A stretch of DNA of 41,159 nucleotides from Diacronema lutheri. Taxonomy: Eukaryota; Haptophyta; Pavlovophyceae; Pavlovales; Pavlovaceae. The position numbers and the translations under genes are program-made. The stretch is taken from NCBI GenBank assembly GCA_019448385.1, contig JAGTXO010000098.1, positions 1 to 41,159 of the forward strand, written 5' to 3'. The notes beneath the pieces were generated by a model, which saw nothing but the letters and a program-made list of their open reading frames with translations, was not told the origin of the DNA and ran no database searches. Below are positions 1 through 9,649 of this stretch, in pieces; the stretch's first letter is position 1; every line of letters starts with the position of its first letter.

Positions 1-25
1 ACCGCCCGCCGCCGCTGCGCCGCAC

Positions 26-458
26 CGTCGACAAACTCCATCACAATCCAGAGCGTCGCGCCGTGTATGTAACTCGCATGGTAGCGCGTCACGTAGTCCG
101 AATCGCACGCGGAGATCATCGCGATCTCCTTCTGGATGTCGTCAATCTCGTCCTCCGCAGCCTCAAGGTCGATCAGCTTGATCGCCACCGTCTCGCCCGA
201 CCGCTTGTCCACGCTGCGCGGCGCGCGGCGAGCGGCGCGTACGCACGCGCGCGCCCGGCGGCGCGTCGGCACGGGCGCGTGCCGCGCGCTGGCGGCGCGC
301 GGGCGCACGTCGGACAGCCCACGGGCGCGCGTGCGGCGCGGGCAACCGCACCCCTTGTACACTTCGCCAAACGAGCCGCGGCCGACCGGGTGGACGAGCT
401 CGTACGCGGAGCGAGGATCAAATGCGCCACCACCGCGCTCGGCGGGCCGGCCAGGCAT
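26..458 (-). CDS. Ste20-family (GCK-III/MST-like) protein kinase, 5' end only
   Basis: This is the N-terminus of a serine/threonine kinase. Exon 1 (458-352) starts at the only suitable ATG and encodes the glycine-rich loop GRGSFGEVYKG (residues 26-36). A GTGCGG donor and a GCAG acceptor remove a 138-bp intron. Exon 2 (213-26) then gives GETVAIK with the ATP-binding lysine at residue 48, an acidic helix ending in DIQKEI with the helix-C glutamate at 65, and LWIVMEFVDG, the hinge. The order and wording match STK24/25/MST4 and other GCK-III kinases, which act in polarity, stress and cell-death signalling. A second GTGCGG donor at 25-24 suggests that the rest of the catalytic domain lies beyond the left edge. 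Everything C-terminal of subdomain V is missing from the window. Confidence 0.9.
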
Positions 459-797
459 GGCGGGCGCGCCGTGCCAACAAGGCGGGGTGTCAGTCGCGCG
501 GGTGCGGCGGCCGCGTGTACGCCTGCCCACGCGAAGCCGCCCGGCTCGCCCGTCCCGAGCTGCGGCCGGCGACCACGTCGGACGCCCGCGCGCAGTTTGG
601 GCAAGGGCTTGAAAAACAAGGGATTTTCTTTTTTTTTGCTTGGTCTTTTTCTGCAGTGGCTTTGAGTGACCAAGATTTCAGAGCGGTCGGCGGTCGCTGC
701 CGGGGGCGGGCGCCAAGCCCCCAACCGAGATGCGTTGTCCATCTGGCCAGCCGTACACGCGGCCGCCGCACCCGCGCGACCGCCAACCATCGCGCGG
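459..797. promoter_or_regulatory. Intergenic region upstream of the kinase
   Basis: This 339-bp gap separates two minus-strand genes, so it should hold the kinase promoter and the 3' end of the GcvH-like transcript. It contains an AT-richer stretch with a T-run near 626-638 that stands out against the GC-rich background. I see no clear TATA box or gene in it. Confidence 0.35.
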
Positions 798-1475
798 TCA
801 TTCGCGCGGCCGCGCGGGCAGCTCCGCCTCGAGCAGCCCGAGCAGCGCCGAGGGATCAGCCGCCTCGAGCTGCACGAGCCACGTGCCCGCGCGCACATCG
901 AGCGGCTCGGCGCCGCCGCTCGCCGCCGTGCCCGCGAGGACGCGGTCGTTGTATGCGAGCACAGTGCCGTCGACGGGCGCGCGGACGGCAAAGGCTCCAG
1001 ACGCGGCCTCGAAGCGCGAGTGGTAGAGCTCGTCAGCGTCCGACATGAGCACGCCCTCCCAACGCAGGCTCACCAGCTCATCGCCCGCGCGCACGCGCGC
1101 ACCGACGTTGGCGGCCGGCAGCGCGCCGTGCACGTCGCCGCCGAGCGCGTCGAGGAGCGAGGCGGTTGGGGCGAGCCGGAGGAGCGTGACCTCGCGGCCG
1201 CTCAGCGTCTGCCCGGCCAGCTGCACCCGTACCTCCAGCTGCCCGTCCGGCGAGTAGAGCACCGCGCCGGGCGCGCTCGCCGCTCCGGGCGCGCCCGGAG
1301 CGCGTGACGAGACGTCGGCGCTGCCGCGCGAAGCGCCGAGAAGTGTGCGCACGCCGCTTGGCGTGGCAAACACGCCCCCAACGCCTCGCGCCGCCGCCAG
1401 TCCGACGCCGAGCGCCCCGGCGCACCGCCCTGCGCGCATCGACGCGCGCGCGCACACGGAAAGGGATGATGGCAT
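798..1475 (-). CDS. GcvH-like (glycine cleavage H / biotinyl-lipoyl fold) protein lacking the lipoyl lysine
   Basis: This is a single-exon ORF of 225 residues. The first ~60 residues are rich in Arg, Ala and Ser with almost no acidic residues, like an organelle transit peptide. The rest follows the GcvH fold: a G-x-x-V-x-A-G-D-E-L strand-turn (VGARVRAGDELVSL), the hairpin RAPVDGTVLAYND that matches APVSGEIVAVND in classical GcvH, and a C-terminus GTWLVQLEAADPSALLGLLEAE that matches the GGWIFKIKASD end. The lysine that carries lipoate, six residues before the APV-G turn in classical GcvH, is replaced by Ser in EAASGAF. It is therefore unlikely to be a working aminomethyl carrier and may be a regulatory or scaffold relative. 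The family call rests on motif order; no search was run. Confidence 0.7.
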   Translation of the reverse strand: MPSSLSVCARASMRAGRCAGALGVGLAAARGVGGVFATPSGVRTLLGASRGSADVSSRAPGAPGAASAPGAVLYSPDGQLEVRVQLAGQTLSGREVTLLRLAPTASLLDALGGDVHGALPAANVGARVRAGDELVSLRWEGVLMSDADELYHSRFEAASGAFAVRAPVDGTVLAYNDRVLAGTAASGGAEPLDVRAGTWLVQLEAADPSALLGLLEAELPARPRE

Positions 1476-1493
1476 GGAAGTTCGAGAGGAAGC

Positions 1494-1511
1494 GCGATAA
1501 TTTTAAAAGGC
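1494..1511 (-). promoter_or_regulatory. AT-rich core-promoter-like patch upstream of the GcvH-like gene
   Basis: On the minus strand this reads CCTTTTAAAATTATCG, an isolated AT-rich patch 19-36 bp before the GcvH-like ATG. It could be a TATA-like element with a very short leader. The position is suggestive only. Confidence 0.25.
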
Positions 1512-2092
1512 AGCGGCGGCCTGTGTGCATTGCACGCTCGAGCCGCGCCGCGCATCGCCTGTGCGCCCACCGGAAGCAGAGCCGCCTTGCCCATCGACCG
1601 ATTCCGCGTTTCGGTCCGCATCGTATGTCGCGGCGCGGGTGGCCGCTGCTCGTCCGCGCGGGGCGAGCGGCCAAGCTGGGACCCGTGCCGATGCGCGGGC
1701 CGCAACGCGCGCGCCAAGGCGGGGCGCCGCGCTGCTTGCGCGCGCGTCGCCGCCGCGAGTATGCTCGCCAGCGCCGCGCGCGTCACTGCCGCCTACGGCG
1801 CGCCTGGCGCCGCTGGGCCTGCGCGCCACCGTCGTCAACGCGTGCATACGCTCGGATTTTCCCAAAGGGCTCGCGCGATGCTTGCGCGCTCCGGCCGGGT
1901 CGGCATCGCCGAGCGCGCGGGTGCGTCGAGCGTGCGCGAGCGCGTCGGAAGCTGCGCGCCTCGCCCTCGAGCGCGCCGGGCTGCACGGCGCAGCTCGTTC
2001 GCGTTCACCACGTCCTCCGCGTACGCGCGCGGTCGGGCGATGGCGTCGATGGTTGTGGCGGCGGCGTCGGAGGCGAGGCTCGACCGGCGCAT
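1503..2092 (-). CDS. Possible divergent gene opposite homoserine dehydrogenase (uncertain)
   Basis: On the minus strand an ATG at 2092 opens a stretch (MRRSSLASDAAATTIDAIAR...) with plausible codon use. A third frame stays open down to a TAA at 1503, and the two could be joined by a splice inside 2000-1965. If real, it would share a ~125-bp promoter with homoserine dehydrogenase. Chance ORFs are common at this base composition, and the protein matches nothing I know. Treat this mainly as a note on what the 743-bp gap before homoserine dehydrogenase contains. Confidence 0.2.
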
Positions 2093-2218
2093 ACGGACCG
2101 CTCAAGCACAAAAAAATTGGCCGCCGCCGCGCCCGCGAGCAGCGGCGACGTCCTCCGCCCGCCGGCTCGTACAGCCCGCCATCGCTTTTCGAAGAGCTTC
2201 CCACACGCGTCGCGGGCG
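2093..2218 (+). promoter_or_regulatory. Probable promoter of homoserine dehydrogenase
   Basis: The patch CACAAAAAAATTGGCC near 2106-2121 contains an inverted CCAAT box (ATTGG) about 100 bp before the homoserine dehydrogenase ATG. It is the only AT-rich stretch in the leader. Confidence 0.3.
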
Positions 2219-2964
2219 ATGGCGCGCAAGGCCAACTTTGCGCTGATCGGCACGGGTGGCGTGGGCCGCGCACTGCTCGAGTCGATCCTCGCGTCGCGCG
2301 AGCACCACGCGTCGACGTATGGCGTCTGGTTCAACGCGTGCCTTCTCGCCGACTCGACCGGCGCCATCGCTCTCCCGTCCATCAGCGACGCCAAGCTGCG
2401 GCTCGCGCTCGACGCCAAGCGCTCGGGCCGCGCGCTGCGCTCGCTCGCGGAGCAGACGGACGGCGTGCGCGCGCGCGAGCCGAGCGAGTCAGCCTCGGAT
2501 TTCCTCGCCACCCTCGTCGGCGAGCTCGAGCCCGAGTCCATCATCGTCGACTGTGCGCGCGCTCGCGCGCGCACACACTGCAGGCGCACGCGCGCTTCGT
2601 CGGTCAACGACGGCGCGCTGCGCGCGCGCGCCTCCCACGCCACGCCGCGCGGTGGGCTCCGCTCAAGAGCGGGCACGCAGTTGCCTCTCAGTGCTGCCAT
2701 TCCTCACCGCTCTCGCGATGCGCCCGTGCCAACGCCCGCGCCCCTGCGCCGACGCCCGCGCGCCCGCGCCCATCCCGCGCGCGCTGCCACCCTCGCAGGC
2801 ACGGCGACGGAGGACACGATCGTCGCGCTGCGCAGGGCCGTCGGTGCGGGTCAGCGCATCGTCTGCGCCAACAAGAAGCCCTTCTCCTCCTCGCAGGCCA
2901 TGTGTGCGCCCGATCGCTCTCCTCGCCACTTTGCCTGCAACAATCCCCTCTTCCCCTCCCGCCT

Positions 2965-3013
<49 letters not shown>

Positions 3014-3645
3014 TCCAATGCCCCTCCCTCTCCTCCGCCTCTCAATTCCCCTCCCCCCCCCTCCCCCCCCCCCCCCCCCCCCCCCCACCCCCCCACACGC
3101 ACTACCCCCACGCGCAGCTACGACGCGCTCATCGGCTCGCCGCGCGCCCTGCACGCCGTGCGCCACGAGTCGACGGTGGGCGCGGGCCTCCCAGTCATCG
3201 CCGCGCTCTCGCGGCTCCTCGGCGCGAACGACCCGGTCTCCAAGATCGCCGGCACGTTCTCGGGCACGCTCGGTGAGCGATGCGCGCGCGCCGGGGCTGG
3301 GCGGCGCCGCTGCGGGCGCACGCGCACGCCTCCAAAGCAAACCGTGCGAACCCTCGAGCGAACCCCAAACCCAAATTCCACACCCTGCACCCTCACCCGC
3401 ATACGAACCCCCCTCCAAAAATTCAAATCCGTGCCATCATTTCAAAACCGGCGGCAGGGTTTGTCATGACGGGGCTGCAGGCGGGCCGCGCCTTCTCCGA
3501 GATTGTCCTCGAGGCCAAGGCGCTCGGCTACACCGAGCCCGACCCCCGTGACGACCTCGGCGGCGTGGACGTTGCGCGCAAGGCGCTCATCCTCGCCCGT
3601 GGTGCGCGCTGCAAGTTATTAGCAACCCCCTTACCCCTTCCAACC

Positions 3646-3677
<32 letters not shown>

Positions 3678-4377
3678 ACACACTCACACACACGGTGCTT
3701 CCACTAAGCCGCCCTTCCCCCCCTTTCCCCCCCTCTTCCCCCATTCCCACCCCAACCCACACAGGCATGGGCTGGCGTCTCGAGCTCTCGGACGTGGCCG
3801 TTACGCCGCTCTACCCGCCCGACTTTGCCGCGCTTTCCGTTGACGAATTCCTCGCCCGCCTGCCCGAGCTCAACGCCTCCTTCGCCGCGCAGGCGTCCGA
3901 GTGCGCGCGCAAGGGCGAGGCGCTGCGGTACGCCGCGCTGATCGAGGGCGGGAAGCTGGTCGTTGGCCCTCAGAGCGTGCCGTTGTCGTCTCCGCTTGGC
4001 TCGCTGTCTGGGACGGACAACCTCGTCGAGTTTTACACGCAGTGGTGCGCGGGCGTGCGGGCTGCTCGCTCCTCGCTGCGTGCAGCTTCCGTTACTTTCA
4101 TGGTGGTGGTGGTGATGTTGTGGGTGGTGGCGGTGGGGGCGTGGCGCGCCTGCCTCCTACCCTCTCGCTGACACGCCAAACTCCCCCTGCCCTCCCCTCC
4201 TTCCTTTCTCCCTCCGCATGCAGGTACGCGTCAAGCCCACTCGTCGTGCGCGGCGCAGGCGCTGGCGCGGGCACGACCGCCGCAGGTGTCCTTGCCGATA
4301 TGGTCGAACTCGCGTTCGCGGCCACACCGGACTTTCGGCCGCGAATCCGTCCGGACGTGCATGCGGATCTCGAGTGA
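2219..4377 (+). CDS. Homoserine dehydrogenase, monofunctional, six exons
   Basis: Homoserine dehydrogenase (EC 1.1.1.3) reduces aspartate semialdehyde to homoserine on the way to threonine, methionine and isoleucine. Exons 2219-2552, 2799-2901, 3118-3272, 3458-3601, 3765-4044 and 4224-4377 join with consistent phases to 389 residues, close to yeast Hom6 (359). Residues 11-16, GTGGVG, are the dinucleotide-binding loop. CANKKPFS follows, then the signature [19 protein letters not shown], and [12 protein letters not shown] with DVARKA carrying the conserved catalytic-site residues. The end, [19 protein letters not shown], matches Hom6. No aspartokinase domain is attached, unlike plant bifunctional enzymes. 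Donors are GTGCG, GTGTG or GTGAG; acceptors end in CAG. Introns 2 and 4 hold long poly(C) tracts. I see no clear transit peptide. Confidence 0.95.
2966..3086 (+). repeat. Poly(C) tracts in homoserine dehydrogenase intron 2
   Basis: Uninterrupted C runs at 2966-3011 and 3063-3086, separated by C/T-rich DNA, lie just before the acceptor at 3117. They act as an extreme polypyrimidine tract. Exact run lengths may be unreliable in assembly. Confidence 0.9.
3647..3677 (+). repeat. Poly(C) tract in homoserine dehydrogenase intron 4
   Basis: About 31 C residues followed by a CA-rich stretch, upstream of the CACAG acceptor at 3764. Confidence 0.9.
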
Positions 4378-4743
4378 GACATGGGGGGGGGGGGGGGGGG
4401 GGAGGACGTGCCGACGGCGGAGCGTGAGTCGGAAGGCGCGTGCGCAGGCGCGCGCCCGGCATCCAGGCAGGACCTTAGACCGGGTGTCGCGGCCACAAGC
4501 TTTGGGTGCGAGGGTGGAGGCGACCCAGACTCCCGGGACACAATTTGCGCCAAAATTTGGACAACAAGGTCGTGTCACCATTCCTCCTCGAGACCTCGAC
4601 GTCAACGTGCGCACGTCTCGACTTGCGGGCGCGTGCCGGTGCCGACGTTTGCCTGCCTCATGGTTGTGCTACTGTGGGCGCCAGTGCGGCACCACGGAAG
4701 TCAGCATGACGCTCACAGGACATTTCCCTCCTTGACGCGCGTC
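4378..4743. other. Intergenic region between convergent genes
   Basis: This 366-bp stretch lies between the stops of homoserine dehydrogenase (+) and the MYB gene (-). It begins with a 20-bp G run (4383-4402) directly after the stop and is less GC-rich toward 4540-4720. No coding signal or recognisable RNA was found; it should contain both 3' UTRs. Confidence 0.6.
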
Positions 4744-7700
4744 TCACACGTCGCATGCGCCGTCCTCGTACGGCCTCAGCGCCGCGTGCCGCGAGGCACC
4801 TCCGCCACCGCCGCCGGCGCTGCCCCCGCCACCGGCGACGCCGTCGTCGCACTGAGCGCCGTCCGTGTCAAGTCGCGCGCCATCGCCGCCCTCTCCCATC
4901 ACGCCGCCTCCGCCGCCCTCTCCCATCACGCCGCCTCCGCCGCCCTCTCCCATCACGCCGCCTCCGCCGCCCTCTCCCATCACGCCGCCTCCGCCGCCCT
5001 CTCCCATCACGCCGCCTCCGCCGCCCTCTCCCATCACGCCGCCTCCGCCGCCCTCTCCCATCACGCCGCCTCCGCCGCCCTCTCCCATCACGCCGCCTCC
5101 GCCGCCCTCTCCCATCACGCCGCCATCGCCGCCCTCTCCCATCACGCCGCCATCGCCGCCCTCTCCCATCACGCCGCCTCCGCCGCCCGCGCCGCCTCCG
5201 TCGCCCGCGCCGCCTCCGCGGCCCGCGCCGCCTCCGCCGCCCGCGCCGCCCGCAGCTCCGTCCGCGCCGCCTCCGTCCGCCGCGCGGAGCATGCCCGCGC
5301 TCGCGCGCGAGAGCGTGCCGTTCCACCGGTTCTTGATCGCATTGTCCGTACGACCCGGCAACAGCTTTGCAATCTCCGTCCACCGCGAGCCGAGCGCGGT
5401 GCGCGCGCGCACGATCGTCATGTCCTCGTCGGCGGTCCACGCGTCCTTCCGGATGAGCGGGTCGAGCTGGTTGCACCAGCGGGAGCGGCACTGCTTGCCA
5501 GTACGGCCGGGCAGGCAGCGCGCGATCGCCGACCAGTGCCGCGTGCCGAAGCGCGCGACGCACGCGCGGAGCACGTCGTCCTCCATCGCCGACCACGGGA
5601 CGGGGCAGCCGCGCCTTCCACCGGCGCCGCCAGCGCCGTCAGCGCCGCCGCGCCGCCATGCGGCGCCGCCGTCCGTGCCGTCCGCAAAGCCGCCGCCGTC
5701 ACCGTCACCGTCACCGTCACCGTCACCGTCGCCGTTGCAGTCGCCGCCGCCGCCCAGCTCGCACTTGCCGATCGCACGCGCCTCTTCCGACGTGCCGTCG
5801 CCCGCCGCGCCACCGCCCGCGCCGAGCGCGCACAGCGCCGCCGCACTGCCGCCGCGGCGCACCTTACCGTCCCCGCCGCGCAGCCGCGCCGAGCCCGCGC
5901 CATGCTCACCGCGATCGCCGCCGCCGCCGCCGCCGGCGGCACCGGTGGCGGCCACCGCCGTGCTCGTCTTGGCGTAGGCGCGCGGCGCGCATGGTGAGGC
6001 GAGCGAGAGATGGTCGAGACTAAGGTCTGCAGCCGCCCGGCCACCGTCGCCGCCGCCGCCACCGCCGGCAACGGCCGTGCCGAGCGCGTAAGAGGCCGCC
6101 GCCCCATCCACGCCCAGGCCGAGCGCGCCGCCCGCGCACACGTCGCGCGCGCCCGCGCCGCGCCACCGCCCACCCGCGCCGAAGGTGCCGCGCGCGCCGC
6201 GCGCCGACGGCGACGACAACGGCTTGCGCGCGCGCGCGCCCACGGCGCCGCCGGCGTGCGCGCGCTTGGGGCCTTGAGCGACGCGCATCGGCGAGACGGG
6301 CGTGTCGTCGTCGGCAACGGAGCAGCGGCCGGGCCCGTCGGGCCGCCGCGGCGCGCCGGCAGCGGCGACGGCAGCCGCAGCCGTCAGCAGCCGCGCGCTG
6401 AGCCCACAACGCTCCGTCGAGCTCGTGCCGGTGGGTGCCACGCGCGGCGCGCCGCCATCGTTGCCATCGCCGCCATCGTTGCCATCGCCGCCATCGTTGC
6501 CATCGCCGCCATCGTTGCGTCCAGCGCAGGCGGTGGGCGCGCGCCAGCGCGCGCGCGCGTCGACCGACGCACCCGGCGCGGCGTGGCGCACGCCACCGCC
6601 ACCCTCGCCGCCACCCTCGCCGCCACCCTCGCCGCCACCCTCGCCGCCACCCTCGCCGCCACCCTCGCCGCCACCATCGCCGCACCCGCCCGCGAACGCG
6701 CCGTCGCGGGCGCCGCCCGCGCGCCGGCCGTGCGCGCGCGGCGGCGTGGGGAGGTGGTGCTGGCGCGCGGCGCACGCGAGGGACGCGAGTTCGTGCAACG
6801 CGATCGCGGCGGAGAGCGCGCGGTGCTCGGCGGCGTGCGTCGCGTCGGGCGCGCCGCCGCCGCGCACACCGCCGCGCACGCCGCCACCCACGCCTTCGCC
6901 CGTGCCGCCGCCCGCGCCGCCGCTCAGCGCACGGCCGGACGCAGGCGGCGGTGGCGTGCACGGCGGGTCCCGCGCCGTCAACTGCGCGTGCGCGGGTCCG
7001 TGCGCCGCGCCGTCGGCCCAGCGGTGCGTTTCGTCAGGCCGACTCAGCCGGCGGCGGACGGCGGACGGAGGCGTCGCGGGCTCGCGCCGTTCGCCGCCGT
7101 CCGTTGCCGTACCCGCGCCGACGCCGGTTCCGACACCGGTTCCGACACCGGTTCCGACGCCGGTTCCGACGTCGAGTCCGACGCCGGTTCGGACGTCGAG
7201 TCCGACGCTGCTTCCGACGACAAGCCCGACATCCGCTCCAGCGCCGTCGCCTTTCTGGGCGCCCAGACCGCGCTCAGCGCGCCCGCCGCCGCCCTCGCGC
7301 TGAAGCCGCGCGCGCTTGGCGTCGGAAGCGACGGCATGCTGCTCAGCCGTAACGGCGGCTGAAACGGCGGCTGAAACGGCGGGCAAAACGGCTGCCGTCC
7401 GCGCGCGCGCCGGCGAGCCGGTGGGGAGCGGCGCGCCGTCGACGCCGCGCCACGCCGCGCCGTCAAATGCGCCGCGGGTTGCCAAGCCACCGCCGCCGCC
7501 GCCACCGCCGCCGCCAACACCGCCGTCGTCGCCACCGCCGCCAAAACCGCCGCCGTCGCCGCCACCGCCACCGCCGCCGCGCCCGCCGTCGTCGCCGCCA
7601 CCGTCGCAGCGCCCGCCGTCGTCGCCGCCACCGTCGCAGCGCCCGCCGTCGTCGCCGCCCGCGGCGTCGCCAGCGGTCGCGCGCACCGACGTGCCGAACG

Positions 7701-9375
7701 AAGGCCAGCGCCGCTTGCCCGCCGAGCCCGGCGTGCGCGCCGGCGGGCCGGCCGGCGCGCCGCCACTCGTCGATGCGGCCGCGGGCTCGCACGTCGGGCC
7801 ACACCGAGGTGCGCGTGTCGGCGTGCGTGGCGGCGGCGTGGGCGTGGTCGTGGGCGTGGAGGCGAGCGTGACGAGCTCGAGCGCGACAAGCAGGTTGGCC
7901 TTCGACAGTTCGTCCGTCGTCGCTGCCGCTGCCGCCGCCGCCGTCGCCATGGCCGCCACGCACGCGCCGCCGCGCGGCGGCGTCGACGGCGTCGACGGCG
8001 GCGATGCCGCGGCGGTGGCGGCGGCGGCGGCACGCACGTCGGCGCGCGCGCGTTCGAGAGCGCGCGTGGTGGCGAGCAGGTCGATGTCAACACAGCCGCC
8101 GGCCGCGCCATCGCCCTCGAAGGCCGGCTCGTCGATTTGCAAGCGCGCGGCATGGCGCCATGGCCTTCGCGAAGCGGCCGCGGCCGCGGGCACGGGCGCC
8201 GGCGCCGGCGCGCCACGACGCGCGCCGCCAGTTTCGTCGCCGCCAGTTTCGTCGCCGCCAGTTTCGTCGCCGTCAGCCATCGTGCCGTGCGGCGCGAGCG
8301 GCTCATCGCTGCCGTGCTGCGCGGCCTCTTCGCCGCCGCTGCTGCGCCCGGCGCTCTCGCGCGGCGCGGCGCCCGCGCGCGCGCACCGCGCCGCCCGGGC
8401 TGCGGGCGCGCGCGGCGCCGCGCAGTCCGGGCGCGTGCGCGCGCGAGAGTCCGGCGGCGGGGCGATGGCCGTCGAGCTGCCCACGGGTGCGAGGTGCGGC
8501 GCGCTCGCAAGGCGCCGGCTGCCGCCATGCTGCTCTGCGGCGGCGATGTCGGCGTGGCCAGCGCAGACAGCGTGGCTAGCATCGGCCGGCGGCGGGAATG
8601 GGGAGGAAGTCTTGTGGAAAGGAGTGGGGTTTGGAATGGGCTGCGGCGGCGATTCGCCCGCGTGCGAGCGCGGCGCGGGCGGCGACGGCGAGCCGGAGAG
8701 GCCGGGCGCGCGCACGGCGTCAAGCGCGTCCATGCCGTCCGCCGACGACGCGCTCACGCCCGTGGGCTCAGCCGCCGTACCAACGTCGACGCGATGGCCG
8801 CCAACGACCGTGCCGGCGTCGCGGCTGTCGTCAATGCCCGTGTGCGAGCGCGAGAGCCTCGAGCGCTCGGCGGCGGGCATGGCGTGCTGGTCGATCGTCA
8901 CCTCCTCCTCGTCACCACCGCCAGCGTCAGCCAGCGCGCCGGCGGCCGTGCCGCCGGGCGTGGCCGCCACGCCCGAGCTGCACAACGTGCGCGAGCCGCC
9001 GCTGCAGCCGCCGCCGCCGCCGCGCTGCTTGGAGGGCTGCGCGGCATGCGCGTCGGCAGCGCGCGCGACGAGCGGCTGGAATTTGTCACGCGCGGACGGC
9101 CGCGTCACATCCGCCTGCGCGCGCGCTGTGGGCGCCTCGCTGTGCTCGTCATCGCCCGCGTGTGGCGATTTGGAAATGGCGATGCCCGCCGAGCGCGCGC
9201 GCGCGCCGGTGGCGTGGCGGCGAGGAGCGTGGGCGCCCTCGCCCGCGGCGTGTGCGTCAAGGTGCGCGCCACTCGCCGCGCCGCGCGCACGCCCGCTGGC
9301 GGGCGCGGCGCGCGAGCAGCTGGCCGGCGAGGCCACGGGGTCGGCGAAGCCAAAGGCCGCATCGGAGAGCGCCAT
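4744..9375 (-). CDS. R2R3-MYB transcription factor with very long low-complexity N-terminal region
   Basis: A single open frame of 1,543 residues from the ATG at 9375 ([14 protein letters not shown]). The two MYB repeats lie near residues 1258-1352. The first has [19 protein letters not shown] and [11 protein letters not shown]; the second has [25 protein letters not shown] and KNRWNGTL. All six spaced tryptophans of a DNA-binding R2R3 domain are present, so it should bind DNA in the nucleus. The rest is Gly/Ala/Asp-rich with tandem repeats (GDETG, GGGE, GNDGGD, TGVG, GD). It ends with eleven 9-residue copies of GVMGEGG(G/D)G. The start was chosen because upstream codons run into the promoter and body of the divergent LRR gene; introns in the repetitive part cannot be excluded. 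Confidence 0.8.
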   Translation of the reverse strand: MALSDAAFGFADPVASPASCSRAAPASGRARGAASGAHLDAHAAGEGAHAPRRHATGARARSAGIAISKSPHAGDDEHSEAPTARAQADVTRPSARDKFQPLVARAADAHAAQPSKQRGGGGGCSGGSRTLCSSGVAATPGGTAAGALADAGGGDEEEVTIDQHAMPAAERSRLSRSHTGIDDSRDAGTVVGGHRVDVGTAAEPTGVSASSADGMDALDAVRAPGLSGSPSPPAPRSHAGESPPQPIPNPTPFHKTSSPFPPPADASHAVCAGHADIAAAEQHGGSRRLASAPHLAPVGSSTAIAPPPDSRARTRPDCAAPRAPAARAARCARAGAAPRESAGRSSGGEEAAQHGSDEPLAPHGTMADGDETGGDETGGDETGGARRGAPAPAPVPAAAAASRRPWRHAARLQIDEPAFEGDGAAGGCVDIDLLATTRALERARADVRAAAAATAAASPPSTPSTPPRGGACVAAMATAAAAAAATTDELSKANLLVALELVTLASTPTTTPTPPPRTPTRAPRCGPTCEPAAASTSGGAPAGPPARTPGSAGKRRWPSFGTSVRATAGDAAGGDDGGRCDGGGDDGGRCDGGGDDGGRGGGGGGGDGGGFGGGGDDGGVGGGGGGGGGGLATRGAFDGAAWRGVDGAPLPTGSPARARTAAVLPAVSAAVSAAVTAEQHAVASDAKRARLQREGGGGRAERGLGAQKGDGAGADVGLVVGSSVGLDVRTGVGLDVGTGVGTGVGTGVGTGVGAGTATDGGERREPATPPSAVRRRLSRPDETHRWADGAAHGPAHAQLTARDPPCTPPPPASGRALSGGAGGGTGEGVGGGVRGGVRGGGAPDATHAAEHRALSAAIALHELASLACAARQHHLPTPPRAHGRRAGGARDGAFAGGCGDGGGEGGGEGGGEGGGEGGGEGGGEGGGGVRHAAPGASVDARARWRAPTACAGRNDGGDGNDGGDGNDGGDGNDGGAPRVAPTGTSSTERCGLSARLLTAAAAVAAAGAPRRPDGPGRCSVADDDTPVSPMRVAQGPKRAHAGGAVGARARKPLSSPSARGARGTFGAGGRWRGAGARDVCAGGALGLGVDGAAASYALGTAVAGGGGGGDGGRAAADLSLDHLSLASPCAPRAYAKTSTAVAATGAAGGGGGGDRGEHGAGSARLRGGDGKVRRGGSAAALCALGAGGGAAGDGTSEEARAIGKCELGGGGDCNGDGDGDGDGDGDGGGFADGTDGGAAWRRGGADGAGGAGGRRGCPVPWSAMEDDVLRACVARFGTRHWSAIARCLPGRTGKQCRSRWCNQLDPLIRKDAWTADEDMTIVRARTALGSRWTEIAKLLPGRTDNAIKNRWNGTLSRASAGMLRAADGGGADGAAGGAGGGGGAGRGGGAGDGGGAGGGGGVMGEGGDGGVMGEGGDGGVMGEGGGGGVMGEGGGGGVMGEGGGGGVMGEGGGGGVMGEGGGGGVMGEGGGGGVMGEGGGGGVMGEGGGGGVMGEGGDGARLDTDGAQCDDGVAGGGGSAGGGGGGASRHAALRPYEDGACDV
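4886..5182 (-). repeat. 27-bp tandem repeat, 11 copies, inside the MYB C-terminus
   Basis: The 27-bp unit is built around TCTCCCATCACGCCGCC on the plus strand and occurs 11 times with only C/A changes. On the sense strand it codes 9-residue repeats containing GVMGE. Being in frame, copy-number change would alter tail length without breaking the protein. Confidence 0.9.
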
Positions 9376-9649
9376 GGCCGCGCGCTGTGTGCTGTCGCGG
9401 CCGCCGAGCGGGAGGGCGGGCGGCGGGCGAACGGGAGTGGGCGAGGCCTGCGTGCCTGCGCGTGTGCCTGCGCGCCTGGCCCGCTTTCGGTCCCGAGCGG
9501 CACTGGCCGGGTCGTCGCCGAGCAAGAGCGACGCGTACCTGCCTGCTCGTTTCCCAAACGGCCCCCTTTTGGAAATGGGCCGAAGAGCCAACGGCCCTTT
9601 TTCAAAAAGGGCGGCGGGTTTGAATTTTGGAAAGGGGCGCGCGTTGGAA
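9376..9649. promoter_or_regulatory. Bidirectional promoter between MYB and LRR genes
   Basis: This 274-bp region separates divergent ATGs. Its right half (9550-9640) is AT-rich for this genome and has several TTTGGAAA-like motifs. It also contains a perfect inverted repeat at 9594-9612, GCCCTTTTT-C-AAAAAGGGC. It probably drives the LRR gene and perhaps MYB. Confidence 0.45.

Noticed and set aside
1304-3551. Long plus-strand ORFs covering the homoserine dehydrogenase region
   Set aside because: They run through GT-AG introns and Arg/Pro-rich nonsense. Only the spliced frame gives the conserved enzyme.
4886-5182. CRISPR-like array of regular repeats
   Set aside because: The 27-bp units are directly joined without unique spacers and code an in-frame peptide repeat in a eukaryotic gene.
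6010-7362. Large plus-strand ORFs opposite the MYB gene
   Set aside because: They are shadows of Gly-rich repeats on the other strand and show no independent domain.
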